Of a DNA stretch of 48,303 nt, positions 1-11,521 are shown piece by piece. The position numbers and the translations under genes were made by a program. Source of the DNA: Acanthaster planci. Taxonomy: Eukaryota; Echinodermata; Asteroidea; Valvatida; Acanthasteridae. The number at the start of each line of letters is the position of its first letter. Position 1 is the stretch's first letter. The notes under the pieces were generated by a model, which did no database searches, was not told where the DNA came from, and worked only from the letters and a program-made list of their open reading frames with translations. Where the stretch lies: assembly GCF_001949145.1 (NCBI RefSeq), contig NW_019091361.1, positions 2,948,946 through 2,997,248 on the forward strand. The letters are read 5' to 3'.

Positions 1-145
1 AACAAACTTTTATGTATTTTGTGTCTTTACTCCTTACTTTCAATCGTCTGATCGTATCAAGAATTGAAGCTGACACATACAGCCTCGTTTTCAAACGCGA
101 AAGTGCGCTGATCGACGCTAAACGCGTAATATTGGGATCCCTCCA
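1..145. repeat. Dispersed repeat fragment, second copy at 34631-34765
   Basis: From about position 10, this segment matches 34631-34765 closely, including the stretches CTTTCAATCGTCTGATCGTAT and TTGGGATCCCTC. The other copy forms the right end of an element with 9-bp terminal inverted repeats, so this is probably the right end of the same family, cut by the window edge. Confidence 0.75.
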
Positions 146-1167
146 CGTGAAATCCCTCTGAAATGGGCGTCTGGGGGATGCCAAGTTTTCAACACTCTTC
201 ACTATGCAGTGGTTGGGGTCTGGCCAGTGGGAGTCTACAGGCTAGGCTTGTGGTGTATGCCTGGGGCGAGTTGTCCACTGGGGAAAAAAGGCTCAGACGT
301 CGACCATTTGGGGATATGAGGAGACTATCATCACCACGCGGTTGACACCAGGGTTGTAAAGCACTTTATTTTGAAATGTTACGGTACGACAGTTTTCTTG
401 TTTCAATGTGGCAATTCCTCGAAAAAAAGGCATTAACTATGCCTCTTACAACGCAGTATAGTGTCAGTGTATCTTGAAATCACTGTCAGTTGATGTACGT
501 GACTCTACACGGGTATCAAACGAACGAACGTCGGTGCAAAAGGAAGCACCATAACAACCGACGCGCAAAACGGTTTTTAGCGCACAGTGCGCGATGGAAA
601 GGGAGAAATTTGACCCGAATCTCCATTGCAGAGCTCTAAAATATATAGATTTCCTAAGGTCATCACTATAGGATTTTACAGAGTAATTTTAAGATTCTAG
701 AACTAACTCTCTAAAACACAACTCATCGACCGTTTTCGTAACGAAACGAAATTGTGTCCTATAGCGTACATGTGTTCCTTGTTCTTCATGTTCATGTTGA
801 AGCTTTAAAATGACTTCATTTAAAGCAGCTGCTGCAAAATATAGAGAAGCCAGGTTCAAGTCTTTACGACCTACCCTTTGGGCTTTCCTTTTAAAAAGCT
901 TCACTTATATTATAAGGTTCGTGTGATTGAACCGAGCACAATGATCTGGCATACATGGTACACACATACAGCGTTTAATGCAACACAGCCAAGCATTACT
1001 ATTGCAATATAAGTATTTCAGTATCGATATAACGACTCGAGCAAAAGCTAAACCAAACACCGGCATTAAAATTACTTGTTAGATGGATGGCCCCATTCTT
1101 ACAGGCAAGAGCATGTTCTAGAAGGTAGACTCAACCAAAATATGATTAAATATTCTATTGGGCTGTT
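146..1167. other. Region 3' of P450 copy 1, no gene seen
   Basis: No exon-like reading frame with recognisable protein similarity on either strand. It should hold the 3' UTR and polyadenylation site of P450 copy 1. A minus-strand AATAAA lies near 367-372 but is about 800 nt from the stop codon, so I do not assign it. Confidence 0.4.
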
Positions 1168-4100
1168 TTACTCTCTGAAAATCGCGCAGATCTCGAAGCT
1201 TGCCGGTGACCAAACCTGACCCTCTTCTCCTTCAAAGGACACGGTAGGAACATGGTCAGGTTTCTTGAGGGTGAAGTGATGCAGGAGGTGTGTGAAGAAG
1301 ATGAAGAGCTCCATCTTGGCAAGGTGCTCACCCAAACAGACGCGTCGACCTGTACAATGCAGAAATTGCAGGGAGCAGTCAATTTTGAGAGGTTTTTAGG
1401 TTTTGTTACATTTAGAGGCAGACTTCAAGGAGATTTGTTGCTTTCAAATTTCGCGCCATCTTTCCGTTTGTCGTTGGTTTTTCGTATGACGGGATTCGGC
1501 CTATATACACATCTGACTCCAACAACCATTATGCACTCCAAAGTTTCCTTCTATTTCGGGCAGGCTACAGTGCCGCAAAAATTTGAATGAGAATTTAACC
1601 TCAAAATGCAGAATGCGTCCAAAATATCATTTGTATTATACACCTCTCAGAGTGGAATTTCAAGGAACCAAAGAAGAGATTGGTTTCCCCTTCTTTTTAA
1701 ATCCCTCACAAAAAGCCGATGAACAAACGATTTACAAGCGTGGAATATGAAATTAAGGACAAACTATATAGGCTACAATGAATCACGATGGAGTTTGAAA
1801 TGGTGAACATTATCGTAACTGAATTTTTACCCTCCCTTCAAGTCTATTTTGACAAACAAAAGTTTTCTATGTTTCGTCGTTGGAATCAAAGACCCATTTC
1901 ACTCTGCAGACTTTACCTCCCTAAATATCTCAAAGTCCTTTGCCGTCCGCCATCTTTGATATGACGTCAAATCGCAATCAGACTGCGGTTTACACCATCA
2001 GCACTAAATCGCTAAAAGACCTAGCTGTGTACAACTGAGACCGTATGGCAGACGGTCTGAAATCGAAGGGTTTCTTGACAATGTGTGACGTCCGTGCACA
2101 CAAAGAACGAAATTACTTCTCACAAATATTTTCAGACACACTTTGATGACAAATCCCCTTCTATTCAGTTTTAGTTTACTATATGAATTATAAATGGAGG
2201 TAAAAAATTATGGATATAAATCCTTAGAGGAGTACAAAGTTACGTGTCGACCAATACTGACAGGCTACGAACCGATTCCAAACGGTATGAGTTCCTCACG
2301 GGACCGAAACTTGCCATCTTTATCAAGGAACCGCTCGGGACGAAACTTCCCAGGCTCTTCCCAAACCGTAGGGTCAAAGTGGTTATGCCAGATGTTAGAC
2401 ATCACAATCGTACCTTTGGGGATGTTGTAACTGTTAACGGAATATACAGGGTGTCCACATAAAAAGTATACCGAGATAAAAATTACTGTAATAGCAAAAC
2501 TACTTTATATGTGGGAAAGAGAAATGTATCTCTAGAAAGGGCAGAATGCCCTCTTTGCATTGGTGATGTTATTGACACAGATGGGTGAACAAACTAAACC
2601 GATGATAAGGGTACTGAAATCGGCACTGTGACAAGTTTGCAGATTAACAAGGCTAGACCATGCAAGTGTGCAGAATACCAGTGAATACGGAGTGTCTATG
2701 AACCCTGCACACATACATGCTTCACTGTGCATATTGACAGATTTAGCTTATAAGGTACGTTAAATACTGTGTCTTTCCTATAGACCTTTTCATCCACGTG
2801 ACTGGATTGCGCTAAATCTAAACAATACATGTACCACCACGTGTGGACCACCTTGGCCACGGTGATCGCACATATTCCTACGGGCAGTTTCAACCACGTG
2901 CACACACTGCATGCGTGACTAGTTTATCTTGAATAGGTACATTACCATCACAACACTATGCACTCATTACCATCACAACACATGATAGTCCAGCACGATT
3001 GTGACATCACAGGAAAAAGGTCTATATCGTCTGTTTCTCCAGTGGAATTATAGGCCCTGCAAGGTATGTTGTGCTTCAGTGATGTCCTTAGTTTCATCCC
3101 TTGACGTAATATAAACCGCGTGGTGTGGTAACTATTGCTCACCCTGCAATAGTAGTATCTTCGGCGCTCATATGTGGCAGAGCCAACGGCACGATGGTTC
3201 CCATGCGCTGAATCTCACACAGCACGGCTTCAGTGTATGGCAGCTCGGGCTTATCAGAAATTCTTGGTAGACGATTACGATTTGTGATGTCATCCAACTC
3301 CTTCTGGACTCGTCTCTGTATTTCTGGGTGTGCCATCATGTACAGCATCCCCCAGCGAAGAGTAGTGGCAGTGGTTTCAGTCCCAGCACCAAACAGGTCA
3401 CCCACGATGTGCTTCAAGTTCTCGGGAAGTAAGGCCAGGGACTTGACCCCCTGGCGTTCCTTCACCTTCTGTTCATCCTGGAACATGTCGATGAAATCTT
3501 GAGGAGGATCAGAGCTTTGTCCCTTACTGTGTTCTTTCAAGAGTATGTTAATGTAATTGAAGAAGTTCTCCGTGGCAATCACATACTTTCGCACAACCGG
3601 AAGCATTTTCAGTTTTGCAAATACGGGTGCGTTTTCGAGCATGCCCCCTCCTTGCGACTGGATAACAAGATCATTCAAGACTTTCAGAAGACGCTTGAAA
3701 GCTGGATCAGTGTACTGGAACCTTTTGCCAAACACGACTGAACAGATGATGTTGGATACAGCATTGCCAATAAGATGCTTTGGGTCGAATGCCTTGCCAT
3801 TAAATTTCTTGAGTTCTTCAACTAGAATTTCTGCTTCGGTGGAGATGTTCTCTTCAAACCGCGACTTGCCAACACCAAGCCCCCGGAGAGCGGTAACGGA
3901 AAAACGACGAATCTCGGTCCACTGCTCACCACTTGAAGCCAAAAAGCCTGTAAAAGAGACAATATGAAGACAGTGGGCCGGAGGAGAATGGGATGAAAGG
4001 ACAAACGCCCTGAAAAGTGGCAATTTACAGTTCCATCTGCATAACAGAATTCAGTAAAGTAATGGTTTAACAAAAGTAACCAAACAGCTTTACGGCGTCA

Positions 4101-6889
4101 TGCATTGTCTATACAAGCGAAGTAGGAACATTCGTAAAGTAAGTAAAACCTAGACAGCAACAGTTGTTATTGCACTATGAACATAAGAAGGGGCTATATC
4201 CACATTGAAGAGGGAACATAAGGATGCATGTAGATTAAAATGGCGAACCTGCATCTTCTGCCTTTTTCTTTCAGCCTTAATTATGTACTAATTTTACATC
4301 AACTTATTCGTGTGTTTGCCTCCACGGCTTGAATCGCACATTGACTTGAAAGGCTCTGCCCACATCCACACGAGCATTCCTAGTTTATGAGAAAATATCA
4401 AATCTCACCAACACCAGCAACAATAGTCTCAGTTATGTAAAGATGCGGGCGGTCACTGAGCTGATACCGCGAGAAGGCTTCCTTGACCGTGTCGTGTCCA
4501 TGTAGGATGACAATTGGTATCCCGCCCATATCGATGCTCACAACTTTGCCATATCTATAACATAAAAATATTGACACAAAAAGTTGTACATTAGTTACCA
4601 GTATAACGGCTTAGCAATTAAAAGGTGATCTGGGGTGGGTTAAATGTATATACGGATGGAGTTGTTTGAAGCAGTGACTACATGTATATAGACACGAGTG
4701 GGCTTTTAATTTAATTCTCAACACGATGAAAGTCACAACATTAACTGGGAGACAACATAAATCGACCAAACAAAATTGTCGTTATACTTCCACACTGTTG
4801 GCACTCACATACAATTGATCATGTAATAATTCCACACAATAAATCCTCAAACGTACGAAAGCCCCGGAGTGCCATCAAGTATTTTTTTGAAAAAGTGAAG
4901 TATATTTTTCCAAGTTTGTTTTCACGAGATTCATTTTCACGACTTTGTTTTCACGAGATTATTTTGGAGATCGTTCTCTGTGATCTATTTTTTGAAACAC
5001 AGTTTCTGTTTTTGGATACATTTGCTTTTACGAGGTATCTTTTTTCAAATTTTGATTTTACGAGACATTTTACGTAATACGTTTTTTTTTGCCCTGGACT
5101 GGGGCCCGTTTACTGGACTACCTCCGTGTCCATGGTCCTCCGACGGCCCATCAAAACAGTGGAGACTTCGCAAAACGCTTCCTATGAGCCCCACTTTTCT
5201 TGTACTGCTCGCTCACCCCATTCGGTCATTGATCTATGAATACGTGTCAAACGATCAAGAATTAATCGCTGTGGTAAATGCGACTGATTCTCGATCCGCA
5301 GTAAAACGGATGACCGTGTTGAGATGACCTAAATAGAAACCACAATTTCACGGGCAGAAACAAACTGAAAATTGCCCGTTTTGATAGATGGCAGAATGGA
5401 ATGAGTGAGCCGTATAAGAAAAATGGGGTTCATAGGAAGGGTTTTCGCGAAGTCCAGTACACTGGCCCTAGTTTCGAAAAAAATTTCCAAAAATAGAAAC
5501 AATGTATCTAAAAATAGATCACAGCGAACGATCTCAAAAAACATATCTCGTAAAACAAACATGGAAAAAAATATCTCGCTGAAACACATTTTAGAAAAAA
5601 AGTATCTCGTCAAAACAAACGTAGAAAAAATATACTTCACTTTTTCAAAAAAAATATACTTGATAAAACTCCAGGGCTGTCGTACAAACGCAAGTTGGAG
5701 GCGAGTTCTTCACTCACTAGCCTTCTGTACATAGGTTTGGACCCCAGTCCTTTTATTACACAAAAACTTATGTGACCAGTCGACAAGTAAGCATTGTCAA
5801 CCGTCCCAGATTTAATGTCACTTTTTTTTAAGACTTGTGCCCTTATAATTAGTTGAAGTGCGCCCTCTCTCGCCATGTATCACAATGTCTGGCACTGTAG
5901 GAATGCAGCGCTGCTTTGCACAAATTGTAAGTTGGGTGTTGCGTTTGCAGGAGTTGTGTAACTGTTGCATATTTAGAGTTCCGCTGTCTGTGTGGGGCAA
6001 GTTATTGGCTCATTTCTCAATGTAGTGCGTCTTGCCGTGTAGCTTTGCATATTTTATGCCTTAAATGTAAATGAATCCTGTATATGCAGATAACTGTACA
6101 TGTACTTCTAATATATATGATGCTCGGTCACTTATACAAATGTATTTTCATTTTAATATACAGGTGGTTCCATCATCACATTGATCATCATTTTGTGGGT
6201 GTTTTGGGGGGTTTCTTAAGGTTTTTTTGCTTAACTCTCCTATGCAAATGTCATTTGGTACAATATTTTGAGTAGTCATTTTTGCTTGTCAAGTGTCTGG
6301 TCTAAACCTTCAGTGTTTAACTACCCATTCGTATGATTTTTGTGGTGCCTTCCCACTGGCCTGCTGTGTGTTTGATAAATTTTGGCCAGTCAGGTAGTTT
6401 GTGCGTGGTGGCCAGCCAGCAAATACATATGCCAGGTTGGGCCAAATTGGATTTGACCGTCCTTTGATTGCACGAACATTAAAGGGGTTAAGGTAACTTG
6501 GATTAATTTGAATTAATAACTGAATGTACATGAAATTTTTCTAATTTTCAATTTTAATTAAATCAGCAGTCTATTTTCGTAAATTGGTGGTTTTTTAAAA
6601 TTACTTTACTCTACATCCCTGTTTCCTTAATTTTTGGGTTATCCACCACCCCTCTCGCTGGTAAAATTTAACCACTCGGTAACACTTACTTTCCTGTAAG
6701 TTTAGAAATCCGCCTGAAGAACGTGTCCCCTGGCATCAGCAGTTGGAGGTTGCCAAGAATAGGCAAACCCCAGGGACCAGGCGGCCGGTTTCGTGGTCGA
6801 CGGAGGTATCGAAACACGACAAGAAACACCACGATCCCGAGCACAAGCGTCCGTGCGTCGAGAAGCTTCCATGCGGAAAAAACCTCCAT
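1168..6889 (-). CDS. Cytochrome P450, clan 2 / CYP2-like, copy 1 (complete, 5 exons)
   Basis: Membrane-bound haem monooxygenase of the endoplasmic reticulum; the substrate cannot be told from sequence. Exons (minus strand, 5' to 3'): 6690-6889, 4409-4554, 3143-3947, 2273-2430, 1168-1349. All junctions are GT-AG with matching phases (2,1,2,1) and they sum to 1491 nt, 496 aa plus stop. The protein starts MEVFSAWKLLDARTLVLG, a hydrophobic signal anchor, then a Pro-rich hinge (PPGPWGLPILGN). Clan-2 marks follow: SSGEQW (120-125), I-helix AGTETT (303-308), K-helix EIQR (360-363), PERF (415-418) and the haem loop FGIGRRVCLG with Cys441 as haem ligand. The start codon is the one followed by the anchor. 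Length is typical of CYP2. The last donor is GTTCGT, weaker than the GTACGT of copy 2. The gene is 85% or more similar to copy 2 by eye. Subfamily naming would need a tree; family and structure are secure. Confidence 0.93.
2795..2900. promoter_or_regulatory. Cluster of three CACGTG E-boxes in P450 copy 1 intron
   Basis: CACGTG occurs at 2795-2800, 2838-2843 and 2895-2900, each preceded by C, in the intron between exons 3 and 4 of P450 copy 1. I saw no such cluster in the matching intron of copy 2. E-boxes bind bHLH factors as a class; whether these sites act is unknown. Confidence 0.3.
4854..5684. mobile_element. Foldback (MITE-like) element in intron 1 of P450 copy 1
   Basis: An 831-bp imperfect palindrome. 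The left arm (from 4854, TACGAAAGCCCCGGAGT) matches the reverse complement of the right arm (from 5684 backwards, TACGACAGCCCTGGAGT) over several hundred bases, with a short unpaired centre near 5310-5340. Both arms contain degenerate repeats of a GTTTTCACGAGAT-like motif. The direct repeat CAAACG flanks it at 4848-4853 and 5685-5690, a plausible 6-bp target site duplication. No transposase is encoded, so it is non-autonomous. The corresponding intron of P450 copy 2 (20807-21117) lacks the element, although flanking intron sequence (5700-5780 versus 21040-21100) is recognisably related. Confidence 0.8.
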
Positions 6890-7616
6890 TGTGAGTCCTC
6901 AGTTCTGTAAGAAACCACAGCACAATTGGCCGGAATTAGAGGAGCTGGAAAAACTCAGAGATGACGTGCACAATTGATGAGCAGCTATGGACGTGTTGAT
7001 TAATGCACCATTTGTAAGATTGCCGCAGCAAAGCTGTGTCCAATGGTTTAAGGAGACATTTCCTCAATGGAGAAATTCGTAGCTTTGAAGGTTCTGAACG
7101 TTCATCCCGCAACATGGCGTTTCACCAATATGGGTGCATCGTGAATAGACGCCGCGCCGCCCTAAGGCAGCTCACTGCTTTAACAAGTGAACATCTTTAG
7201 TCAGGCAAAATAGGCCAATCTACTTGTCTTTCACTCTTGAATTTCACAGTAGATAAGCATAAGCATTGAGGAGAAGATAGGGTGGGGAAATTCCACAGGT
7301 ACAACTGTTAGAACAGTGTATCACTGACAAGTACATGTAACACATTTCGTAAAGAACATTCCAACTAGAACAAGTCAAAGAACAAGTTTCCTTCTATCAT
7401 AAACAACTATTTCGTTAATTACTTGACAAGCATATCAAGCGATGAAAGTTAAAGTAAAAATTAACAGAATCATCAGTGGTGAGCAAACTCTCTGGACTAG
7501 AATTGACCCAACTTGGGCTATATCAAAGCCGATAATCATATGCAAATCTGGAGAATCAAGGGTTAGGGTGCTGCAGCTATAACACCAGTCAAAAGCTGAT
7601 GGGTGGGAGCTGATTC
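6890..7616. other. Intergenic: upstream of P450 copy 1
   Basis: About 0.7 kb between the P450 copy 1 start codon and the 3' end of the DIRS-like recombinase. The first 30 bases are conserved with copy 2 (AGTCCTCAGTTCTGTAAGAAACCA in both, given here only as the match 6892-6915), consistent with shared 5' UTR. No TATA box or other clear core promoter element was identified. Confidence 0.4.
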
Positions 7617-8552
7617 TCACCTCCGAAGGGCTTGCATAATCTCGATTATACTGCAGGTAAGTACGTTTGCATAGTCAACGATTACACTACGCCTCCTTCG
7701 GTTTCGAATCAATTTTCGATTTTGAAGCTGCTTCTTGGAGGATGTGGACGATTCTGTCGATGGCGAATGATAATAGGTGCGGAAAGAAGAATCCGATGCC
7801 CAATCTGCTGAATCTAGAAAAACTTTCAAGGGCACGCCTTAGGACGCAGATGTCACTGCACCCCATGTAGAGTGTGCCCTAAATGTGGTGGTGTCCATCC
7901 CAGCCTTATGCAACATCTCAACCACCCCTCGGCTTACTGTGGATGATAGGGCCTACCACCTTTTTATAAGGTTTCAAGTGGCTTACTACGAGCTGTGATT
8001 AGCAATTCCTGAGGGGAGCTGATCGATCAATACAACATGACACTGCTTCCACTGGACACACAGATTTGTTCTCAAGGCCTCAACCTAAATACTCTTGAGA
8101 GGTCGGCCAGGTCGGCTTTGTTTCTGTAATTTAGAATGCACAAACTTCAATGAATTACTCTGGATCACCTAGTAATGGATATCTATCTGAACAAGAGAAA
8201 ACACTCTACCTGCCGTTACCAAGGCCAATAAAAGCACCATTTTCAACGTCGCCATCTTCAAAGTAAGTGGACTCCAAGGACCCAGCCTAGAGAGAAAGTC
8301 CAGCACTGGTCCCCTCCCCAAGAAAGTATAGGTACCTGGGTCTAGGAGGGTAACGATTAAAAAACCTTTCATGAGTTGAATGATCGCTAGACATTGTCCC
8401 ACCGGAATGCCACTGACTTGTTCATGGTATCGTGAAATTGCTGACCTGTAAACGCCAAGCGATCGATACCTTAATCCTTTTCTCTCACATTCCACTAGGA
8501 ATTCCGAGACATCTTTTACAAGTGCTGAAAACTGGATTAAGCGATCGTTCAC
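7617..8552 (-). pseudogene. DIRS-type tyrosine recombinase, broken
   Basis: The N-terminal part is an open frame of 127 codons (8169-8552) with the family's core-binding segment (GVYRSAISRYHEQVSGIPVGQ) and the start of the catalytic domain (LLALVTAGRVFSL, carrying the first catalytic Arg position). The C-terminal half continues after stop codons and small frame changes. KPYKKV is visible, then AHSTWGAVTSAS near 7835-7900, where the family has H-x-x-R; the box-II catalytic Arg is replaced by Trp (CGG to TGG) and a stop follows soon after. ADWASDSSFRTYYHSP near 7700-7800 holds the catalytic Tyr region. Loss of the Arg and the multiple stops make it inactive. Confidence 0.8.
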
Positions 8553-9129
8553 GACATCAGCAATCCCATGTCTTCCAGGTTGATTGATGCTGCTTGTAAG
8601 TTGACCCTCTACAACTGGCCAACATGACTTGGGAAAGAAAGCTTACTTGATATCATATTGTCTCCTGAGACAATCTAAGCTGCTAGATGTACGGAGTGTA
8701 TCAATGGAGGTGGCTGGCAGGAGTGGGGTTGTGTCAACATGTGATTCTTTTGAGGCAGAAAGATTGGCTGTGTAATGGCTAACTGCAGGAGCATTGGAGA
8801 CCAGGCCTATGTGGGCCATGTCGGAGCTACTATCATTAAAGTCGCCCAGTCCATTTCCATTTTCCGTGGAACTTGAGCCAATAGACAAAAGGGTGGAAAC
8901 GCATAGTTCGTTCGTCCGTCCATGGCACCGGGAAGGCATCTATCATCAGAGCTCTGGAGTCAGGTTTCCATGCAATGTAACTGTGGGCTGGGAACTCATC
9001 TGTGTGCACAGCCTGGCAAACACCATAGGGTCTAGCCTCCATAACCTGCCCGTAAAGACTCGAGCCTGTTGACCTGGTATCATATTGTCCGCTCCCGGAC
9101 ATGAAAGTCAGTCAGAGTGATGTTCTTTG

Positions 9130-9480
9130 TCAGGCATCATTTCCCCCTTTGTGTTTTACATGAGCAAGGGCTCTCGTGTTGTCCAGGCGTAACATGTGAC
9201 AATTATTCTTGTCCTTAGAAATGGTCTGTAAGGCCAGAAAAGAAGGTAGGAGCTCTAGATAATTGATATGGCTATTGGACGCAACTGGTGTCCATCGTCC
9301 CCCTGTTTTGCCAAGTTGGTAAATGAGCCCCCAAGCCCTGCGTTGAGGCATCTGATGGTATAGTCAGCTGTGGATGTAGCAAAACAAGTGGCTTGTCGTT
9401 CCATTTTCTGAGACAGTGTTGCCACCATAGCAACTCTTGGAGACTGTCCTGTGACAAAGAAATCAAAGTCTGATAAGCTG
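9130..9480 (-). pseudogene. DIRS-type RNase H domain, broken
   Basis: It follows the RT on the minus strand. One frame reads LSQDSLQELLWWQHCLRKWN, then SDASTQGLGA (first catalytic Asp). A second frame continues TGGRWTPVASNSHINYLELL (catalytic Glu) and LRLDNTRALAHVKHKGG (third Asp). This is the D-E-D order of retroelement RNase H. The frame change near 9350 breaks it. Confidence 0.75.
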
Positions 9481-9618
9481 GGTCTACCCGGACCGACTAA
9501 ATGAGGTCTGCTTGCAAGGCCCTGAAAAATACTGGCGCCGGTACATCTTCTGCTGTAGCATTCATTTTCCCAATAAGGCTTGTCAGGGTTCCTGCCAGTT
9601 GCGTTGGCGTGTTGGTCA

Positions 9619-10575
9619 TCAGGGTGCATAATTCCACAAAGAATCGATTTCCGGTCCTGGTAGACTCAACCTTATTTTCTGGGAATCTACAATGTGACCC
9701 AGAAACTTAATCTGGCGGGTTGGAGAGAGTTGGGATTTCTCCCAATTTATAATTAGTCCGAGACCCTTTAATAGATTTAGAATATAAGTCACTTGATCGT
9801 CGCACTCTCCCCTTGATTGTGAAATCAACAGATGATCGTCGAGGTAAATCACCACTTTCATTGACCTGTGTCTGAGATGGGACACTACTGGCTTCATCAA
9901 CTTTGTGCACAGCCGATCAGGGGCCGATTTCAGACCGGAGGGCACCACCTGGAATTTAAACTTCGTTGTCCCAACTGAAACGTAGAAATTTCCTGTGTGT
10001 GACATATATTGGAATCATGCAGTAAGCATCCTTCACATCGATTGTTACCATAAGACATCCTTACTTCACCAGACTTTTCACCTGTTGGATTGATTTCATT
10101 TCGAAGTGTTCCGACTTGATGCACTTGTTGAGCCTTTTGAGATTGAACACTGGCCGGAAACTCTGTGTGGCTTTCTGAACGACAAAATCGTATATATGAA
10201 TGGACCTGAAGTATTTTCTTCCCTGATTACTGCCCCTTTGTGGATCATTTCCTGAATTTCTTTAGTATAGATTTGATGCCGACTGCATATTTTGATCAGT
10301 GTTAGCACTCTGTGCTGAACTAGAACTTGGAAGAATTCGATTCTGTATCCAACTACTGTACCCTCTGCAATATCCACGGATCGTCTGTCAGCTTCTCTCA
10401 TTCTGAAAGGTGATTTCGGATATTCCCTGCATAACAAATCCGACAGTTCAATACAGAATCGAGTTCTCCTCTCTTTTGACCTAGTTTTTCGCCAACTTTC
10501 CTGTGGCTTCTTTTCTCCACGAAAGGAGCCTTCCTCATCCGCCCCCCCCCCGCATCTGAGACCCATCAAGACCAC
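9619..10575 (-). pseudogene. DIRS-type reverse transcriptase, broken
   Basis: Two overlapping open frames plus interrupted sequence encode a DIRS-like RT. In order: VVGYRIEF and EIQEMIHKGAVI (10330-10240), RPVFNLKRLNKCI in another frame, TIDVKDAY (first catalytic Asp) near 10030-10060, and VIYLDDHLLIS (the YxDD box) near 9830-9860. GLGLIINWEKSQLSPTRQIK and FLGHIVDS follow. Motif content and spacing match DIRS rather than LINE RT. At least two frameshifts and several stops separate the blocks. Confidence 0.82.
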
Positions 10576-10589
10576 TTGAACCGTAATGA

Positions 10590-11382
10590 TGGGTGTGTGG
10601 TCGGTACCTGCTAGACTGGTACTGTGTCTTATACTTGTGACTGTCCTTGTCTCTCCATGCTCTAGGAAGTGGCATATCAGCCTGCGCTTGTAACTTTGGG
10701 TTCCATCTTAGAGGATGATGAGGCTTCCTTGGAAGAAATCGTCACCACCTTTTGAATGGCCTTGTGGATCTTTTCTTCTTCATCCACATTTTGGGTCCAT
10801 TCCTCACCATACAAACAGAACATCGAAGGCAGGACATCTTAAAGATAGCCTTCTTTTTAAAAGGGTTTAGCTTGACACAGCCTATAAAGCGAAAGGTGAT
10901 GAATAGCTGATCCCAGTAAACTACTTGCCGAAGTTACTGGGGGCTTTAATTCCTTGTTCTGTATTTTCTAGTTCACCTCTATGGCCTTGATGAGACACAC
11001 AGTCGCCTTGAAATAGTTTTCCTGGATCGGCCACATCGGGTTACCAATCTTCCAAGCATCCACCTTAGATTTTTTCACTGTGACTTGAATCGGTTTTGGC
11101 ATGTCTGGAGCATTGAAGTACTTCTCCAGTGACATATCTGGAGTGAGGCCCCAGTAGCTCATCTTTATTGGTCTGATCAAACGTACTGGTTCGTTGCTCT
11201 TGCCACAAATCTAACACTGATTGATAAAATAAGGCCCCTTGGACTCCTTCATGGGGATCCCCTACGGGTTCTAGGAATTGGGCGTCAAGGATAAGAAGCC
11301 CTTTTATCTTATAGAAGGCTTTCTCCAGCAAGCCCTTGAATAAGGCTGTGTGGGTCTGCTGCATCTTATTCAGAATCGCCAT
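10590..11382 (-). pseudogene. Possible gag-like region of the DIRS-type element
   Basis: Placed where gag is expected. Two overlapping open frames (11065-11382 and 10968-11180) encode a hydrophilic, alpha-helical looking peptide with LFYQSVLDLWQEQR. I recognise no domain; the assignment rests on position and strand. Confidence 0.35.
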
Positions 11383-11521
11383 CTGTTGGGGTGAACACCC
11401 CTGTTTGTTGGGGGGGGGGTCTGGAGACTATACAGTTTGGAGAGGCATCCTTCCCTGCTGCCGGTCACGGGCACGTAAAGGGAGGCGTTAATTTGGCCCT
11501 GGATCGCTGTCCGATCTACGA

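Larger units (their letters stand above)
7617..11382 (-). mobile_element. Degenerate DIRS-type tyrosine-recombinase retrotransposon
   Basis: Read on the minus strand, the order is a possible gag region (11382-10590), reverse transcriptase (10575-9619), RNase H (about 9480-9130) and tyrosine recombinase (8552-7617). RT, RNase H and a tyrosine recombinase in place of a DDE integrase identify the DIRS/Ngaro order. The reading frame is interrupted many times by stops and frameshifts, so the copy is dead. I could not identify its terminal repeats: the direct repeats at 11522-11985 and 12923-13425 both lie upstream of the 5' side and have no counterpart near 7.2-7.6 kb. It lies between the two P450 copies. 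Confidence 0.8.

Noticed and set aside
3233-3967. Plus-strand frames opposite P450 exon 3 and its twin at 19102-19897
   Set aside because: They are antisense shadows of the conserved P450 exon; frame conservation follows from the coding strand.
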